A stretch of 64,000 nucleotides of DNA from Pseudomonas sp. MWU13-2105 (GCF_023242315.1 NZ_JALLIY010000016.1:1-64000); one strand, 5' to 3'. Shown: positions 1-9,414, counted from the first letter of the stretch. Made by a program: numbers and translations. The notes: generated by a model not told the origin, from the sequence alone.

Positions 1-223
1 GTCATTTCGTGCATTGGCGGGAAACACGGGTAGACCGAGCAGACAGAGCCCCCGGCAGAACAGGGTAAAAATCCTGATAGATTGAGTGCTTTGTCGTTGA
101 TCAGTTGGCATCACTCAACGAAGCTTTAAATACCGCCGTCAGAAAGCACGGCACTGTAAAATCCAACCTGACTTTCCAAAACAGACTCTCCTACCCTTTT
201 GCTATCCTTCCATCCGCCTCACC
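1..223. other. Window edge, no gene seen
   Basis: I see no convincing coding frame, RNA or strong hairpin in this stretch. It lies downstream of the leftward LysE-type gene and may hold its terminator, but no clear stem with a T run is visible. Confidence 0.4.
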
Positions 224-865
224 CTAAACGCCCTGCCGACGCATACTCAGTATCGCCGCACCAAAGCCAATAAAGGTCGAACCCACCACCCGATTCACCC
301 ACTTGGAAAATGCGGGACGGATCAGCAGGCCCTTGGCACGAGAAGCCAGTACGGCATACAGGCTCAACGAAGTCAGCGACAAGGCCATGAAGATCACCGT
401 GAGGATCAGAAATTGCGGCAGCAGCGCGGCGCTTTGATCGATGAACTGCGGGAACAACGCGGTGAAAAATATCGTCGCCTTGGGGTTGGTGGCGGCGGTC
501 AGGAACGCCGATTTGTACAGTTTGCTACGCGACGGTCTATTACCGGTTGGCTGGCCTTGAGCATCGCTTGCAAGCACCGGGGACTTTTTCAACAACTGTT
601 TGGCGCCCAGATAGAACAGATAACCGGCACCGGCGATTTTCACCGCGTTGAACAACCACTCGGAACTAGCCAGCACCGCCCCGAGCCCGAGCATGGCCGC
701 AGCCGACAGACAGAACAGGCCACAGGCGTTGCCGAGTGACGACCAGAGGGTGGAACGCGCGCCGTAGGCAACGCTGTTGCTCAATGCCATCAAGGTCGCA
801 GGACCAGGACTGGCGATGGCAATACCGGCGACCAGGGTGAACGCAAGAATCGAGTGAACATCCAT
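224..865 (-). CDS. LysE/RhtB family amino acid exporter
   Basis: A 213-residue inner-membrane protein of the LysE/RhtB family, which exports amino acids or their analogues with the proton motive force. The length matches the usual 200-215 residues. The N-terminal family signature SPGPATLMAL lies at about residues 19-28, followed by the G-A-R-S turn, and about six hydrophobic segments are visible, with a hydrophilic loop around residues 95-115. The ATG at 865 gives a normal N-terminus (MDVHSILAF). It stands alone on this strand, divergent from trmK. The exported substrate cannot be told from sequence. Confidence 0.9.
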   Translation of the reverse strand: MDVHSILAFTLVAGIAIASPGPATLMALSNSVAYGARSTLWSSLGNACGLFCLSAAAMLGLGAVLASSEWLFNAVKIAGAGYLFYLGAKQLLKKSPVLASDAQGQPTGNRPSRSKLYKSAFLTAATNPKATIFFTALFPQFIDQSAALLPQFLILTVIFMALSLTSLSLYAVLASRAKGLLIRPAFSKWVNRVVGSTFIGFGAAILSMRRQGV

Positions 866-1066
866 TTTTCTGACTCGTTGGCGATTAAAGGACGGATGCT
901 ACAAGGGTAATTGGAATGCCTCATCCAAAATCGAGCAAAAAAGCTACGAATCGCAGCCGCTTCTCGCCAGTTGTACAGCGTATTGCTGTTCACCGGTCCA
1001 GCACGATAGAGTCGCGCCCCGATCAGGCCAAAAGGGCCGGACGTTCGTGCTGAAAAGAGGTTGCGG

Positions 1067-1762
1067 TTGAACGAACAGACATTGTCCATGCGCCTGGAGC
1101 GCGTGGCGGCGCATGTACCAGCAGGCGCGCGCCTGGCCGATATCGGCTCGGATCACGGCTACCTGCCGGTGGCGTTGCTGCGCCGCGGTGCCATCGGCGC
1201 GGCAGTTGCCGGCGAGGTGGCATTGACACCGTTCCACTCGGCCGCACGCACCGTGCGCGAGAACGACCTGCAACAGCAGATCAGCGTGCGCCTGGCCAAT
1301 GGCCTGGCGGCGATCGAGCCGGGAGACGGAATCACCGCGATCAGCATCTGCGGCATGGGCGGCGAGACGATCCGCGACATCCTCGACAGCGGCAAGGCGC
1401 GCCTGAGCGGTCAGGAGCGTCTGATCCTGCAACCCAACGGCGGCGAGCAGCCACTGCGCCAATGGCTGATGGAAAATGGCTACCGTATCCTCTGCGAGGA
1501 AGTGCTGCGGGAAAACCGTTTCGACTACGAAATCATCGTCGCCGAGCGCGCCGGGCCGGTGATGTACAGCGCCGAGGAGCTGTACTTCGGCCCGCTGCAG
1601 ATGCAAGCCCGCAGCCCGCTGTTCCTGGCCAAGTGGCAGCGCATACTGCGCGAGAAGCAGAAGACCCTGAGCAACTTCGCCCGGGCGCGGCAGGCGGTGC
1701 CCGAGGCGAAGCTGCAGGACATCGTGCGGCAGGCCCGCTGGATCAGCGAGCTGCTGGCTTGA
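1067..1762 (+). CDS. trmK: tRNA (adenine(22)-N1)-methyltransferase TrmK
   Basis: A 231-residue SAM-dependent methyltransferase of the TrmK family, which methylates N1 of adenine 22 in the D-loop region of certain tRNAs. The SAM motif I reads LADIGSDHGYLP at about residues 23-34, and the family motif ISICGMGGETI follows near residue 95, with LILQPN further on. I chose the TTG at 1067 because AGAGG ends six bases before it; another TTG lies two codons upstream and the first ATG is eight codons further in. The gene stands alone and ends well before the symporter. The C-terminal third is the helical part typical of the family. Confidence 0.88.
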   Translation: MNEQTLSMRLERVAAHVPAGARLADIGSDHGYLPVALLRRGAIGAAVAGEVALTPFHSAARTVRENDLQQQISVRLANGLAAIEPGDGITAISICGMGGETIRDILDSGKARLSGQERLILQPNGGEQPLRQWLMENGYRILCEEVLRENRFDYEIIVAERAGPVMYSAEELYFGPLQMQARSPLFLAKWQRILREKQKTLSNFARARQAVPEAKLQDIVRQARWISELLA

Positions 1763-1892
1763 GCCCGACCCGGGGTTTCTACGAAAAATCGCCGGGCGTC
1801 GACCCAGCCGCTATCGCCAGGCCGGCGTCAGACGCCGACCTTCCATTCAGCACTCCCGATCAGCCGGCGACCCACGCTGGCAGCGCCTCAAA

Positions 1893-1909
1893 AATACCTT
1901 AAAGGTATT
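1893..1909. promoter_or_regulatory. 17-bp palindrome upstream of the symporter
   Basis: AATACCTT and AAGGTATT flank a single A, giving a perfect odd palindrome about 150 bases before the symporter start. It is the only conspicuous element in the 296-base gap 1763-2058. It could be an operator for an unidentified regulator; no neighbouring regulator gene is present, so the role is inference. Confidence 0.4.
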
Positions 1910-2058
1910 CAGCCATACTTCGTCAATATTAGACACCACAAACCAAAGGTAGGAAGCTAAAACACACCACAATAATACTTAAAGAGCATCGCCATGAACC
2001 CAGCCCGCGAAAGCGTTCCTGCTGCATTCCCCTCAACCTTCCTCACGTTGATCGGGTC

Positions 2059-3492
2059 ATGAACATGCAGCCCAACTCTTCCTGGATCGTCCTGTCCATC
2101 ACCGCCTTCTACATGCTCAGCCTCGCGCTGATCAGTTTCGGTGTGCGCCGACATTCTCGTAGCGCCAATAACTACACCACCGGCGGCGGACACTTTCCGG
2201 CGTTCCTGATCGGTTTTCTGATGCTCTCGGAATTCATCGGCACCGCCGTCAGTATCGGTACCGCGCAAACCGGCTTCAAAACCGGGATCTCCGCCGCCTG
2301 GAACCTCTTCGCCCTGGCCTTGGGCTTTGTCCTGTTCGCCTGGCTGCTGGCGCGTAAATACAAGGACCTGGGCGACAACACCATCTCCGGCGTGCTGTCG
2401 CGCAACTACGGGCAGAACACCCGTTTCGCCACGTCGATCATCACCATCTTCGCCCTGGAAATCGTCGCGGTTTCCATCTATGCCAGCGGCGGCGCGGTGC
2501 TGGCCAGCGTGCTGCAAGTCGATCGCACGCTGGCAATCGTCATTGTCGGTGTGGTTTCAGTGCTGTACGTCAGCATCGGCGGCATGCGCTCGGTCATCTA
2601 TACCAACTTCGTCCACGCCAGCCTCAAATACCTCGGCGTCGGGCTGGCGCTGTGGTTCGGCTTGAAACAGGTCGGCGGCATCAGCGCCCTGCGCACTCAA
2701 CTGCCGCCCGGCATGTTCGACTGGACCGCCATCGGCTGGGGCCAGATCATCGCCTGGATGATTGCCGGCATCGGCTCGATCTTTTCCACCCAATATGTGA
2801 TTCAAGCGGTGAACACGGTCAGTGACGCGGGCAAGGCGCAACGGGCCTGTTTCTATTGCGCCGGCCTGATGATCCCTTTCGGTATCGGCGCGGCCTTGAT
2901 CGGCATGTGCAGCGCCGCGTTGTTCCCCCAGGTTGACTCGCTGCAAGCCTTCCCCCGCCTGATCGCAAGCATGGATCAACTGACCGCCGGCCTGGTGGTC
3001 GCGGGCTTGGCCGGCTCGCTGTTCGGCACCATCTCGGCGGTGAGCATGGGCTCGGCGACCTTGCTGCTGCGCGACTTCTACGAACCCTGGTTCAACCCGG
3101 AAAAAAGCGATGTCAAATCCCTGCGCTTTGTCCGACTGGCAACCGTCGTCGTCGGCCTGCTGCCGATCGCGCTGGCCCTGACCTCGGACAAGGTGCTGAT
3201 GATCGCCTTCCTCGGCAAAGCCCTGCGCGCGTCCCTGGCGGTACTGGTGTTGATGGTGTTCTACGCGCCGAAATTCGGCACCCCGAAAGCCGCGTTCCTG
3301 AGCATTATCGCCTCCCTCCTGGCGACGGTCGGATGGTTCCTGGCCGGCAATCCGTGGGGTATCGACAATGCTTATATCGCGCTTTTCACGCCGCTGCTGA
3401 TCATGACCATCGGCCACCTCACGCGACGCGGCACGCCGCCCGAGCCGATTGCACCGAAGGCTGACGACGGGATGAAACAACAGCGCGCCTGA
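2059..3492 (+). CDS. Sodium:solute symporter family protein
   Basis: A 477-residue integral membrane protein of the SSS family (LeuT fold), which couples uptake of small organic solutes to sodium entry. About thirteen hydrophobic segments are visible. Family features include the loop after TM1 with S-A-N-N-Y-T-T-G-G-G (residues about 35-45), S-E-F-I-G-T-A at the second helix, and the GG-M-R-S-V-I-Y-T-N sequence near residue 175, which is strongly conserved in the family. Two ATGs lie at 2059 and 2065; the ribosome site is weak for both. No metabolic genes flank it, so the substrate is unknown. Confidence 0.85.
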   Translation: MNMQPNSSWIVLSITAFYMLSLALISFGVRRHSRSANNYTTGGGHFPAFLIGFLMLSEFIGTAVSIGTAQTGFKTGISAAWNLFALALGFVLFAWLLARKYKDLGDNTISGVLSRNYGQNTRFATSIITIFALEIVAVSIYASGGAVLASVLQVDRTLAIVIVGVVSVLYVSIGGMRSVIYTNFVHASLKYLGVGLALWFGLKQVGGISALRTQLPPGMFDWTAIGWGQIIAWMIAGIGSIFSTQYVIQAVNTVSDAGKAQRACFYCAGLMIPFGIGAALIGMCSAALFPQVDSLQAFPRLIASMDQLTAGLVVAGLAGSLFGTISAVSMGSATLLLRDFYEPWFNPEKSDVKSLRFVRLATVVVGLLPIALALTSDKVLMIAFLGKALRASLAVLVLMVFYAPKFGTPKAAFLSIIASLLATVGWFLAGNPWGIDNAYIALFTPLLIMTIGHLTRRGTPPEPIAPKADDGMKQQRA

Positions 3493-3562
3493 CCCTTGTA
3501 GACGCAGGCCTGCCCTTCTTGCCCAAGGTTCAGTCCTTGACCAGGTGACTCCTGTTCCACCC

Positions 3563-3589
3563 AACGCCCGATGCGATGCATCGGGCGTT
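3563..3589. terminator. Strong hairpin terminator after the symporter
   Basis: AACGCCCGATG (3563-3573) pairs perfectly with CATCGGGCGTT (3579-3589) across a five-base loop. An 11-bp GC-rich stem ending in a short T run about 70 bases after the symporter stop fits intrinsic termination. The rest of the 3493-3781 gap shows nothing else. Confidence 0.7.
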
Positions 3590-3781
3590 TGTCGTTCAAG
3601 GACCGGCGCAACCGACAACGTTTCGGCCAACACAGCGCCAGGCAGGGAAGCGATGGTCGCCGATTGAATGCTCGAGGCGTTGGCGCTGGAGGATATCCGC
3701 TATCGATCCCGATGATTTCCGCCGCGCCGGCGCGGACTCGCAAAATCGAATCCTCCTCCGTATTGATCAAGGACTACGCCC

Positions 3782-4984
3782 ATGTCAGCTGCTACGACTG
3801 CGACACTCCCTTTGCGCAATGACGTCTGGTTGCATATTTTCGCCGGCTTGTGCGCGAGCCTGGTCAGTATCGGCCTGGCGCGTTTTGCCTATACCCCGCT
3901 GATCCCGCAACTGATCCAGGCACACTGGTTCGTGGCGACGGACGTGGTCTATCTGGGCGCCGCGAATCTCGCCGGGTACCTCATCGGAGCGCTGCTCGGA
4001 CATCCCCTCGGCAAGCGCCTGTCCAATCCATTCGTGCTGCGGCTGATGCTACTGGTCGCCACGTTGTCCTTCTTCGCCTGTGCCTGGCCTTTGTCCTTCA
4101 GTTGGTTCTTCGCTTGGCGTTTGCTGTCGGGGATCGCCGGCGGCGCCATCATGGTCCTGGTCGCCTCCACTGTCTTGCCACACGTGCCGGCGGCGCGCAG
4201 AGGCGCGGCCAGCGGCGCGATCTTTCTCGGCATCGGCCTGGGCATCGCCGGCTCCGGCACACTGGTGCCGGCCCTGCTCGAATGGGGCCTGCGCGATACC
4301 TGGATCGGCCTGGGGCTCGTCGCCGCGCTGCTGACCGCGGCCAGCTGGTTCTGCTGGCCGCAGAGCCCGCCCGAGCCTGGCGTCGCAGTCGGCGCCAGTA
4401 CAGCGGCAAGCCATGCCGATCAAGCCTCCAACAGCGGTTTGCGCCTACTGCTCGCCCAGTACGCGTTGATGGCCACAGGGCTGGTACCGGCCATGGTCTT
4501 CCTGGTGGATTACGTGACTCGCGGTCTCGACGCCGGCCCCCGTGTGGCGGCGCTGGTCTGGGTGATGTATGGCATCGGAGCAATCTTTGGCCCGATGGTC
4601 TACGGCATGCTCGCCGATCACCTCGGAGCCCGCCGCAGTATCCGCTGGGTGCTGATCGTGCAGGCGCTGACGGTGGCCACGCTGAGTGTCGCCAGCCAGC
4701 CGTGGCTCCTGTGCGGGCTTGCGGTATTGATCGGTTCGTTTCCGCCCGGCATCGTGCCGCTGGCCCTGGCCCGCGTGCACGAACTCAAGCCCCACGCCCA
4801 CGCCCAACAGGTCGCCTGGAGCCGCGCGACGGTTGCTTTTGCCAGCTTCCAGGCGTTGGCCGGGGCCGCCTATTCGCTGATCTTCAATGCCAGCGGCGGG
4901 CATCATCAGTGGCTATTCATGATCGCGAGCATCGCGCTGCTGCTGGCGATCGCCCTGGATATCGCCACCCGTCGGCTACGCTAG
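3782..4984 (+). CDS. YbfB/YjiJ-type MFS transporter
   Basis: A 400-residue major facilitator protein with twelve hydrophobic segments. The N-terminal pattern (GLARFAYTPLIPQLI, then YLGAANLAGYLIGALLG) is typical of the YbfB/YjiJ family of uncharacterised MFS carriers. The ATG at 3782 has AAGGA eight bases upstream. A polar stretch around residues 195-220 separates the two six-helix halves. Its TAG stop lies in a CTAG shared with the stop of the convergent MFS remnant. The substrate is unknown. Confidence 0.85.
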   Translation: MSAATTATLPLRNDVWLHIFAGLCASLVSIGLARFAYTPLIPQLIQAHWFVATDVVYLGAANLAGYLIGALLGHPLGKRLSNPFVLRLMLLVATLSFFACAWPLSFSWFFAWRLLSGIAGGAIMVLVASTVLPHVPAARRGAASGAIFLGIGLGIAGSGTLVPALLEWGLRDTWIGLGLVAALLTAASWFCWPQSPPEPGVAVGASTAASHADQASNSGLRLLLAQYALMATGLVPAMVFLVDYVTRGLDAGPRVAALVWVMYGIGAIFGPMVYGMLADHLGARRSIRWVLIVQALTVATLSVASQPWLLCGLAVLIGSFPPGIVPLALARVHELKPHAHAQQVAWSRATVAFASFQALAGAAYSLIFNASGGHHQWLFMIASIALLLAIALDIATRRLR

Positions 4985-5238
4985 TGCACCTCGCCCAGCG
5001 CCCCCGCCGGCAGCGCGAGGAAAAACATCGGGGCCGCGGCGGCGACCTGTACCAGCGCCACGGTCATCGGACTGGCCGACAACAAGGTCATCAGCCGGCC
5101 GGCGCCCACCTCGTGCATCCAGGTGCCGATGTTCGAGGTGATACTGGCCCGCCAGAGCCCGCGAAACAGGCCATGGCTCGGCGGGCTCCAGGGCGAAAGG
5201 GAGGCCGTGGCATGGGGGTTATCGAGAGTCTGTTTCAT
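4981..5238 (-). pseudogene. N-terminal remnant of an MFS_3-type exporter
   Basis: An 85-residue frame that matches only the first part of the MFS_3 (transmembrane secretion effector/EntS-like) exporters, which normally have 400-550 residues. FRGLWRASITSNIGTWMHEV followed by L-M-T-L-L-S-A-S-P-M and VALVQVAAAAPMFFLALPAGAL is the family's first two helices. It then stops abruptly in the CTAG shared with the stop of the neighbouring MFS gene. The ATG has AAGGA six bases upstream, so it may still be translated. The missing 3' part was probably lost when the neighbouring block was inserted or deleted. Confidence 0.75.
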
Positions 5239-5391
5239 GGCGGTCCTTGAGTCGGGGCCGCGGTTTGAAGTCCGGGCCCGGATGCCGAGAGCGAAAAGTA
5301 CGGCAAACGACTATCCCTGCCCACGAACAAGCTGCCTTGTAGGGTTGTGCTCTACGCCGCTGGGGCAGCAAGATCGTGGTCGACGGATCAA

Positions 5392-6492
5392 CTAGCGCAG
5401 CAGCGCCTGCGCCACGCTCCTTGGCTGAACCAACTGCGACGCTTCGCTCACGGTCGAGGTGACCATCGTCGCAATAATCGACTTGAGCGCCAGTTGCCCC
5501 ACGGGCTGGCCCTGACTGTCCGTCACCACCAGCTCATCGAGTCCCGCTTCAACCAGTCGTTTTACCGCCGATTCGAGTGAGGTCCCCAGCGGCACCGTCA
5601 GCGTTGCGCCGGCCTTCACCGACACAAACGGCCGCATGATCGCCTCGACGCCAATCACCCGGCCGCGATTCACTTCCTTGACGAAGTTGGCGATGTAGTC
5701 GTCGGCGGGGCTCATGACGATCTCCTGGCGGGTGCCTTGCTGCACCACCTCGCCGTCCCGCAGGATCGCGATGCGATCACCGATGCGCAGTGCCTCATCA
5801 AGATCATGGGTAATGAACACGATGGTCTTCCTGATCTCTTTTTGCAGGTCCAGCAGAACCGATTGCATGTCCATGCGGATCAGCGGATCCAGGGCCGAGA
5901 ACGCTTCATCCATCAACAGGATCGGCGCGTCGCTGGCCAAGGCCCGGGCCAGGCCGACGCGCTGCTGCATGCCGCCAGACAGCTGATTCGGATAGTGCCG
6001 CTCGTAGCCCTTGAGGCCGACCCGCTCCAGCCAGCCCATGGCGATCTCGACTTGCCGGCCACGGGCCATGCCCTGGATCTCCAAGCCATAGACGGCATTC
6101 TCGAGCACGGTGCGGTTCGGCAGCAGCGCGAACTTCTGGAACACCATGGAAATGCTGTGCCGGCGAAACTCCCGCAACTCGTGGGGGCTCATCTTCAGCA
6201 CATCCACGCCACCGACGATGACTTCGCCGGCCGTGGGCTCGATCAAGCGGTTGATATGGCGGATCAAGGTCGATTTGCCCGACCCGGACAGCCCCATGAT
6301 CACCTGGATACCGCCGGACGGCATGCTGATGTTGATGTCCTTCAGGCCCAGCACATGACTGTGCCGGCTCAGCAGCTCGGCCTTGCTCATGCCCTGTTTG
6401 ACCCGCTCGATGCTGGCCTGCGCCTGGTAACCGAAGATCTTGTAGAGATGCTTGATTTCGATGCCGAAGTCATCGCTCGGATTAGTGGCCAT
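5392..6492 (-). CDS. proV: Betaine/proline ABC transporter ATP-binding protein
   Basis: A 366-residue ATPase of the ProV/OpuAA family, which powers import of glycine betaine, proline betaine and related osmolytes. The family-specific N-terminal helix region (YKIFG at about 17-21) precedes Walker A GLSGSGKST (67-75), the signature LSGGMQQRV (about 165), and Walker B ILLMDEAFSALDP (about 186). The C-terminal 90 residues form a CBS-like region (VEAIMRPFVSV, then LDELVVTDSQGQPVG) of the kind that senses ionic strength in OpuA. It overlaps the permease gene by 11 bases and is the last gene of the leftward operon. Confidence 0.9.
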   Translation of the reverse strand: MATNPSDDFGIEIKHLYKIFGYQAQASIERVKQGMSKAELLSRHSHVLGLKDINISMPSGGIQVIMGLSGSGKSTLIRHINRLIEPTAGEVIVGGVDVLKMSPHELREFRRHSISMVFQKFALLPNRTVLENAVYGLEIQGMARGRQVEIAMGWLERVGLKGYERHYPNQLSGGMQQRVGLARALASDAPILLMDEAFSALDPLIRMDMQSVLLDLQKEIRKTIVFITHDLDEALRIGDRIAILRDGEVVQQGTRQEIVMSPADDYIANFVKEVNRGRVIGVEAIMRPFVSVKAGATLTVPLGTSLESAVKRLVEAGLDELVVTDSQGQPVGQLALKSIIATMVTSTVSEASQLVQPRSVAQALLR

Positions 6493-7372
6493 GGACCCGC
6501 TCCAGATGCTTTTGCAGTCTTCTGCCGTAGGCCTGGCTGACGCGGTCGAAGATCACCGCAATGCCGACAATCGCCAGGCCGTTGAACATGCCCAGGGTGA
6601 AGTACTGGTTGGAAATAGCCTTGAGCACCGGTTGCCCGAGCCCCTCGACCCCGATCATCGAGGCGATGACCACCATGGCCAGGGCCATCATGATCGTCTG
6701 GTTGATCCCGGCCATGATCGATGGCAACGCCAGCGGCAGCTGGACATTTTTCAGTTTCTGCCAACTGGACGAACCAAAGGCGTCGGCGCACTCCAGCATC
6801 TCGGCATCGACGTGGCGGATGCCGAGATTGGTCAGGCGGATCATCGGCGGCAAGGCATAGACCACCACCGCAATCAGCCCGGCAACCTTGCCGATACCGA
6901 GCAACATCACCACCGGAATCAGGTAGACAAAGCTCGGCAGCGTCTGCATCACGTCGAGCACCGGGCTGATCAGGTTGCGCAGACGATTGGAGCGGGCCAT
7001 GGCAATCCCGGTGGGCAGGCCGATGACGATGGAGATAACGGTGCAGACGAAGATCATCGACAGGGTTTTCATGGTGTCGGTCCACATGTCCAGATAACCG
7101 ATCGCCATCAGCGTGAACACGCACCCCAGGACGATTCGCCAGCTGCGACTGGCGAACCAGGCAATCAACGCCACCAGCACGATGATGATCGGCCACGGCG
7201 TGGTGGTCATGAACCGTTCGGATTGATTGAGGAACACTTGCAACGGTTGGAAAAAAGCTTCGAAGCCATCGCCATAGGTACTGGTGAAATGGCGAAAGGC
7301 CCCGTCGATGAGCTTTTTCAAGGCGCGGAGTCTTTCGTCATCCATATGTGGAAAGCTGAGCAACCACTCCAT
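6482..7372 (-). CDS. proW: Betaine/proline ABC transporter permease
   Basis: A 296-residue ProW/OpuAB-type permease with five to six membrane segments. The conserved cytoplasmic EAA-type loop reads E-C-A-D-A-F-G-S-S-S-W-Q-K-L-K-N-V-Q-L-P-L-A and contacts the ATPase. I chose the ATG at 7372 (MEWLLSFPHMDDE) because AAAGGGGA lies just upstream; a longer frame to 7417 has no ribosome site. It follows the binding-protein gene after a 127-base gap holding a hairpin, and overlaps proV. Confidence 0.9.
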   Translation of the reverse strand: MEWLLSFPHMDDERLRALKKLIDGAFRHFTSTYGDGFEAFFQPLQVFLNQSERFMTTTPWPIIIVLVALIAWFASRSWRIVLGCVFTLMAIGYLDMWTDTMKTLSMIFVCTVISIVIGLPTGIAMARSNRLRNLISPVLDVMQTLPSFVYLIPVVMLLGIGKVAGLIAVVVYALPPMIRLTNLGIRHVDAEMLECADAFGSSSWQKLKNVQLPLALPSIMAGINQTIMMALAMVVIASMIGVEGLGQPVLKAISNQYFTLGMFNGLAIVGIAVIFDRVSQAYGRRLQKHLERVHGH

Positions 7373-7461
7373 GACATTCCCCTTTCGTAGAAGACCGTAA
7401 GAACGCTGGCAGGTCATTTCAATACATGGGTGTTTTTATTGTTGTCGCCGCCAATGGAGTA

Positions 7462-7487
7462 ATGCAGCCCGTCGCAACGGACTGCAT
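7462..7487. promoter_or_regulatory. Hairpin between binding protein and permease genes
   Basis: ATGCAG and CCGT on one arm pair with ACGG and CTGCAT on the other, with one C/A mismatch and a four-base loop. There is no T run, so it is more likely an mRNA-stabilising or attenuating structure than a full terminator. Such a hairpin would favour expression of the abundant periplasmic binding protein over the membrane parts; that role is inference. Confidence 0.4.
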
Positions 7488-7499
7488 GGCTCAGACGGA

Positions 7500-8501
7500 T
7501 TACAGCGCGGCCTTGATCTTGCTCGACGCCTCAGGGCTGACCCACTGGCTCCACAGCGCTTCGTTGTTTTTCAGGAAGTACTTGGCGCCCTCCTCGCCGG
7601 TGGCCTGGTTATCGGTCATCCAGGCGATCAGCTTGTTCACCGTGGTATTGGACCAGGCGCGCTTGTTCAGGTAGGCCATGACGGTGGGCGAGCGCGCGGC
7701 GAAGGACTTGGTGGTCAAGGTATAGACCCGATCGATCGGCCAGCCGTTGGGTTTCGGATCAGGACAGTCGGCGACCGTGTTGCAGCGCTTCCACTCCGCC
7801 GGGTCGACGGCATGGCCATTGTCCAGTTTCACCATCGGGTACTTGCCCAGCAAGGCGGTGGGTGCCCAGTAGAAGCCCAGCCAGGGCGCCTTGCGTTCGT
7901 AGGCCTTGGCGATGGAGCCGTCCAGCGCCGCCGCCGAACCGGTATCCACCAGCACGAAACCGGCCTTCTCGAAACCGTAGGCCTTGTAGAACTGGCTGGT
8001 GACCACCGTGCCGCCCCAGCCTTGCGGGCCGTTGTAGATCGCGCCTTTCTTGGGGTCGTCCGGGGCCGGAAACAGTTCCGGATGCTTCTTCACATCATCG
8101 AAGCTCTTGATGTCCGGATGGGCGTCGGCGATGTATTTCGGAATCCACCAGCCCTGCGAGCCGCCGTCGGACAAGGAGTTCGCCGCCTGAATCAGGTTAC
8201 CACTCTGAATGCCCGTCCTGACGACCTCGGGCACCAGGTCGATCCAGCCTTCCGGGGCGATGTCGGGGCGGCTTTTTTCGGCCATCGAGGTGATGGTCGG
8301 CACCGTATCGCCGGTGACCAGGCTGGCATTGCAGCCGTAGCCGGCATTGAGGATCAACTTGTCGACGTTGGCCATCACCTCGGCCGATTGCCAGTTCATG
8401 TTGGCGATGGTCACATCGCCACATTCCGCCGCTGCCGCCCAGCCACTGCAGGCGACGATCCCCAGGGCAAGTCCCGTCTTCGAGAAAGACTTTATATTCA
8501 T
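7500..8501 (-). CDS. proX: Betaine-binding periplasmic protein (ProX/OpuAC type)
   Basis: A 333-residue secreted solute-binding protein with a cleavable signal (K near the N-terminus, hydrophobic core, A-A-A-A before E-C-G-D at about residue 26). The mature part matches the OpuAC/ProX fold: VTIANMNWQSAEVMANV near the start, and scattered Trp residues (EGW, GSQGWWIP, GPQGWGG, APWLGFYWAP) of the kind that build the aromatic cage for quaternary ammonium groups. It lies between the ProC-like and permease genes on the same strand. Proline betaine or glycine betaine are the likely ligands, with the catabolic neighbours favouring a prolyl betaine. Confidence 0.9.
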   Translation of the reverse strand: MNIKSFSKTGLALGIVACSGWAAAAECGDVTIANMNWQSAEVMANVDKLILNAGYGCNASLVTGDTVPTITSMAEKSRPDIAPEGWIDLVPEVVRTGIQSGNLIQAANSLSDGGSQGWWIPKYIADAHPDIKSFDDVKKHPELFPAPDDPKKGAIYNGPQGWGGTVVTSQFYKAYGFEKAGFVLVDTGSAAALDGSIAKAYERKAPWLGFYWAPTALLGKYPMVKLDNGHAVDPAEWKRCNTVADCPDPKPNGWPIDRVYTLTTKSFAARSPTVMAYLNKRAWSNTTVNKLIAWMTDNQATGEEGAKYFLKNNEALWSQWVSPEASSKIKAAL

Positions 8502-8542
8502 AAACGCTAACCTCGATTGCGGCCAGAGTTAGGAAGGGCCAA

Positions 8543-9382
8543 CTACCGCGTCATCGGACCTTCTTGGGTGTCAGCAGAATGGACAAATGGCCCCATGGCG
8601 TTGGCGACCGAGGCCGCCGAATCCAGACCTGCTTTTATTGTTCTATCGAAGCCGCCGGCAATCATGGCTTCAAGGCCCGCGGCGGTGACGCCGCGGTAAC
8701 TGATCAGTGTCTGCAAGAGTTCATCGACGCTGTAGCCATGGCTGATCAGTTGGCTGGCATCCACCACTACGGCGTTTACCGCACGCTGGGCAATGGCGGC
8801 AGGCAGACCAACGCCCAGGGCATGTTCGAGCAGGCTGCGCGCCAACAACGCCGGGTAGGCCGGCCCGGTTCCCACCAGCGCCGTCAGGTAATTCAGATGA
8901 CCTTCGCTGAAGACCTGATCGGCGCCGCCGAAGGTTTCGAACAGCCGCTGAGCAAAGGCTTTCTGCGGGTCAGTAACCGCCTGCGCGGCCAACCAGGGGG
9001 TGTAGGACTTGCCGATTTGCGCGGCGGCATTGGCCATGGCGCGAATCACCTGGCGGCTGCCGGTCAGCGCCATCACCTCAGCCATGGGCACACCGGCCAT
9101 CAGGGAAATCACCAGGCGGTTTTCAGCGAAAATCTCCACCTCGGCAAATTGTTCGGGGCGTACGGCAAGGATGATCACCGCGCAACGCTCCACCAGGGCC
9201 TGGTTGTCACAGGTCAGCATCACCTGCGCACGCCTGGCGCCCGCTAACGGGTGGCGGCCGCTACGGTTCGAAAGCAGCAACGCCTCGGGCCGGACAAATG
9301 CCTTGTCGAGCAGCGCCTGGGCAATCGAGCGGCCAAGCCATCCCGATCCACCGATAATGCCTATCGTGGGAGCTTCGAACAT
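8543..9382 (-). CDS. Pyrroline-5-carboxylate reductase family protein
   Basis: A 279-residue NAD(P)-dependent oxidoreductase of the ProC family. The Rossmann motif GIIGGSGWLG is at residues 8-17, the ILAVRPEQF sequence typical of ProC follows at about 71-79, and the C-terminal dimer domain contains LVGTGPAYPALLARSL. Housekeeping ProC would not normally sit in a transport operon, so this copy probably acts on a cyclic imine or proline derivative arising from betaine breakdown. It lies between the TetR gene and the binding-protein gene with short gaps, so it is likely cotranscribed. Confidence 0.8.
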   Translation of the reverse strand: MFEAPTIGIIGGSGWLGRSIAQALLDKAFVRPEALLLSNRSGRHPLAGARRAQVMLTCDNQALVERCAVIILAVRPEQFAEVEIFAENRLVISLMAGVPMAEVMALTGSRQVIRAMANAAAQIGKSYTPWLAAQAVTDPQKAFAQRLFETFGGADQVFSEGHLNYLTALVGTGPAYPALLARSLLEHALGVGLPAAIAQRAVNAVVVDASQLISHGYSVDELLQTLISYRGVTAAGLEAMIAGGFDRTIKAGLDSAASVANAMGPFVHSADTQEGPMTR

Positions 9383-9414
9383 ATGAACCTGCCTTCGTCA
9401 GTCAGAAGTCGCGG

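Noticed and set aside
3850..5250. 466-codon frame overlapping the YbfB-type MFS gene
   Set aside because: The sequence is Arg/Pro/Gly-rich with no membrane pattern; it is a shifted reading of the MFS gene.
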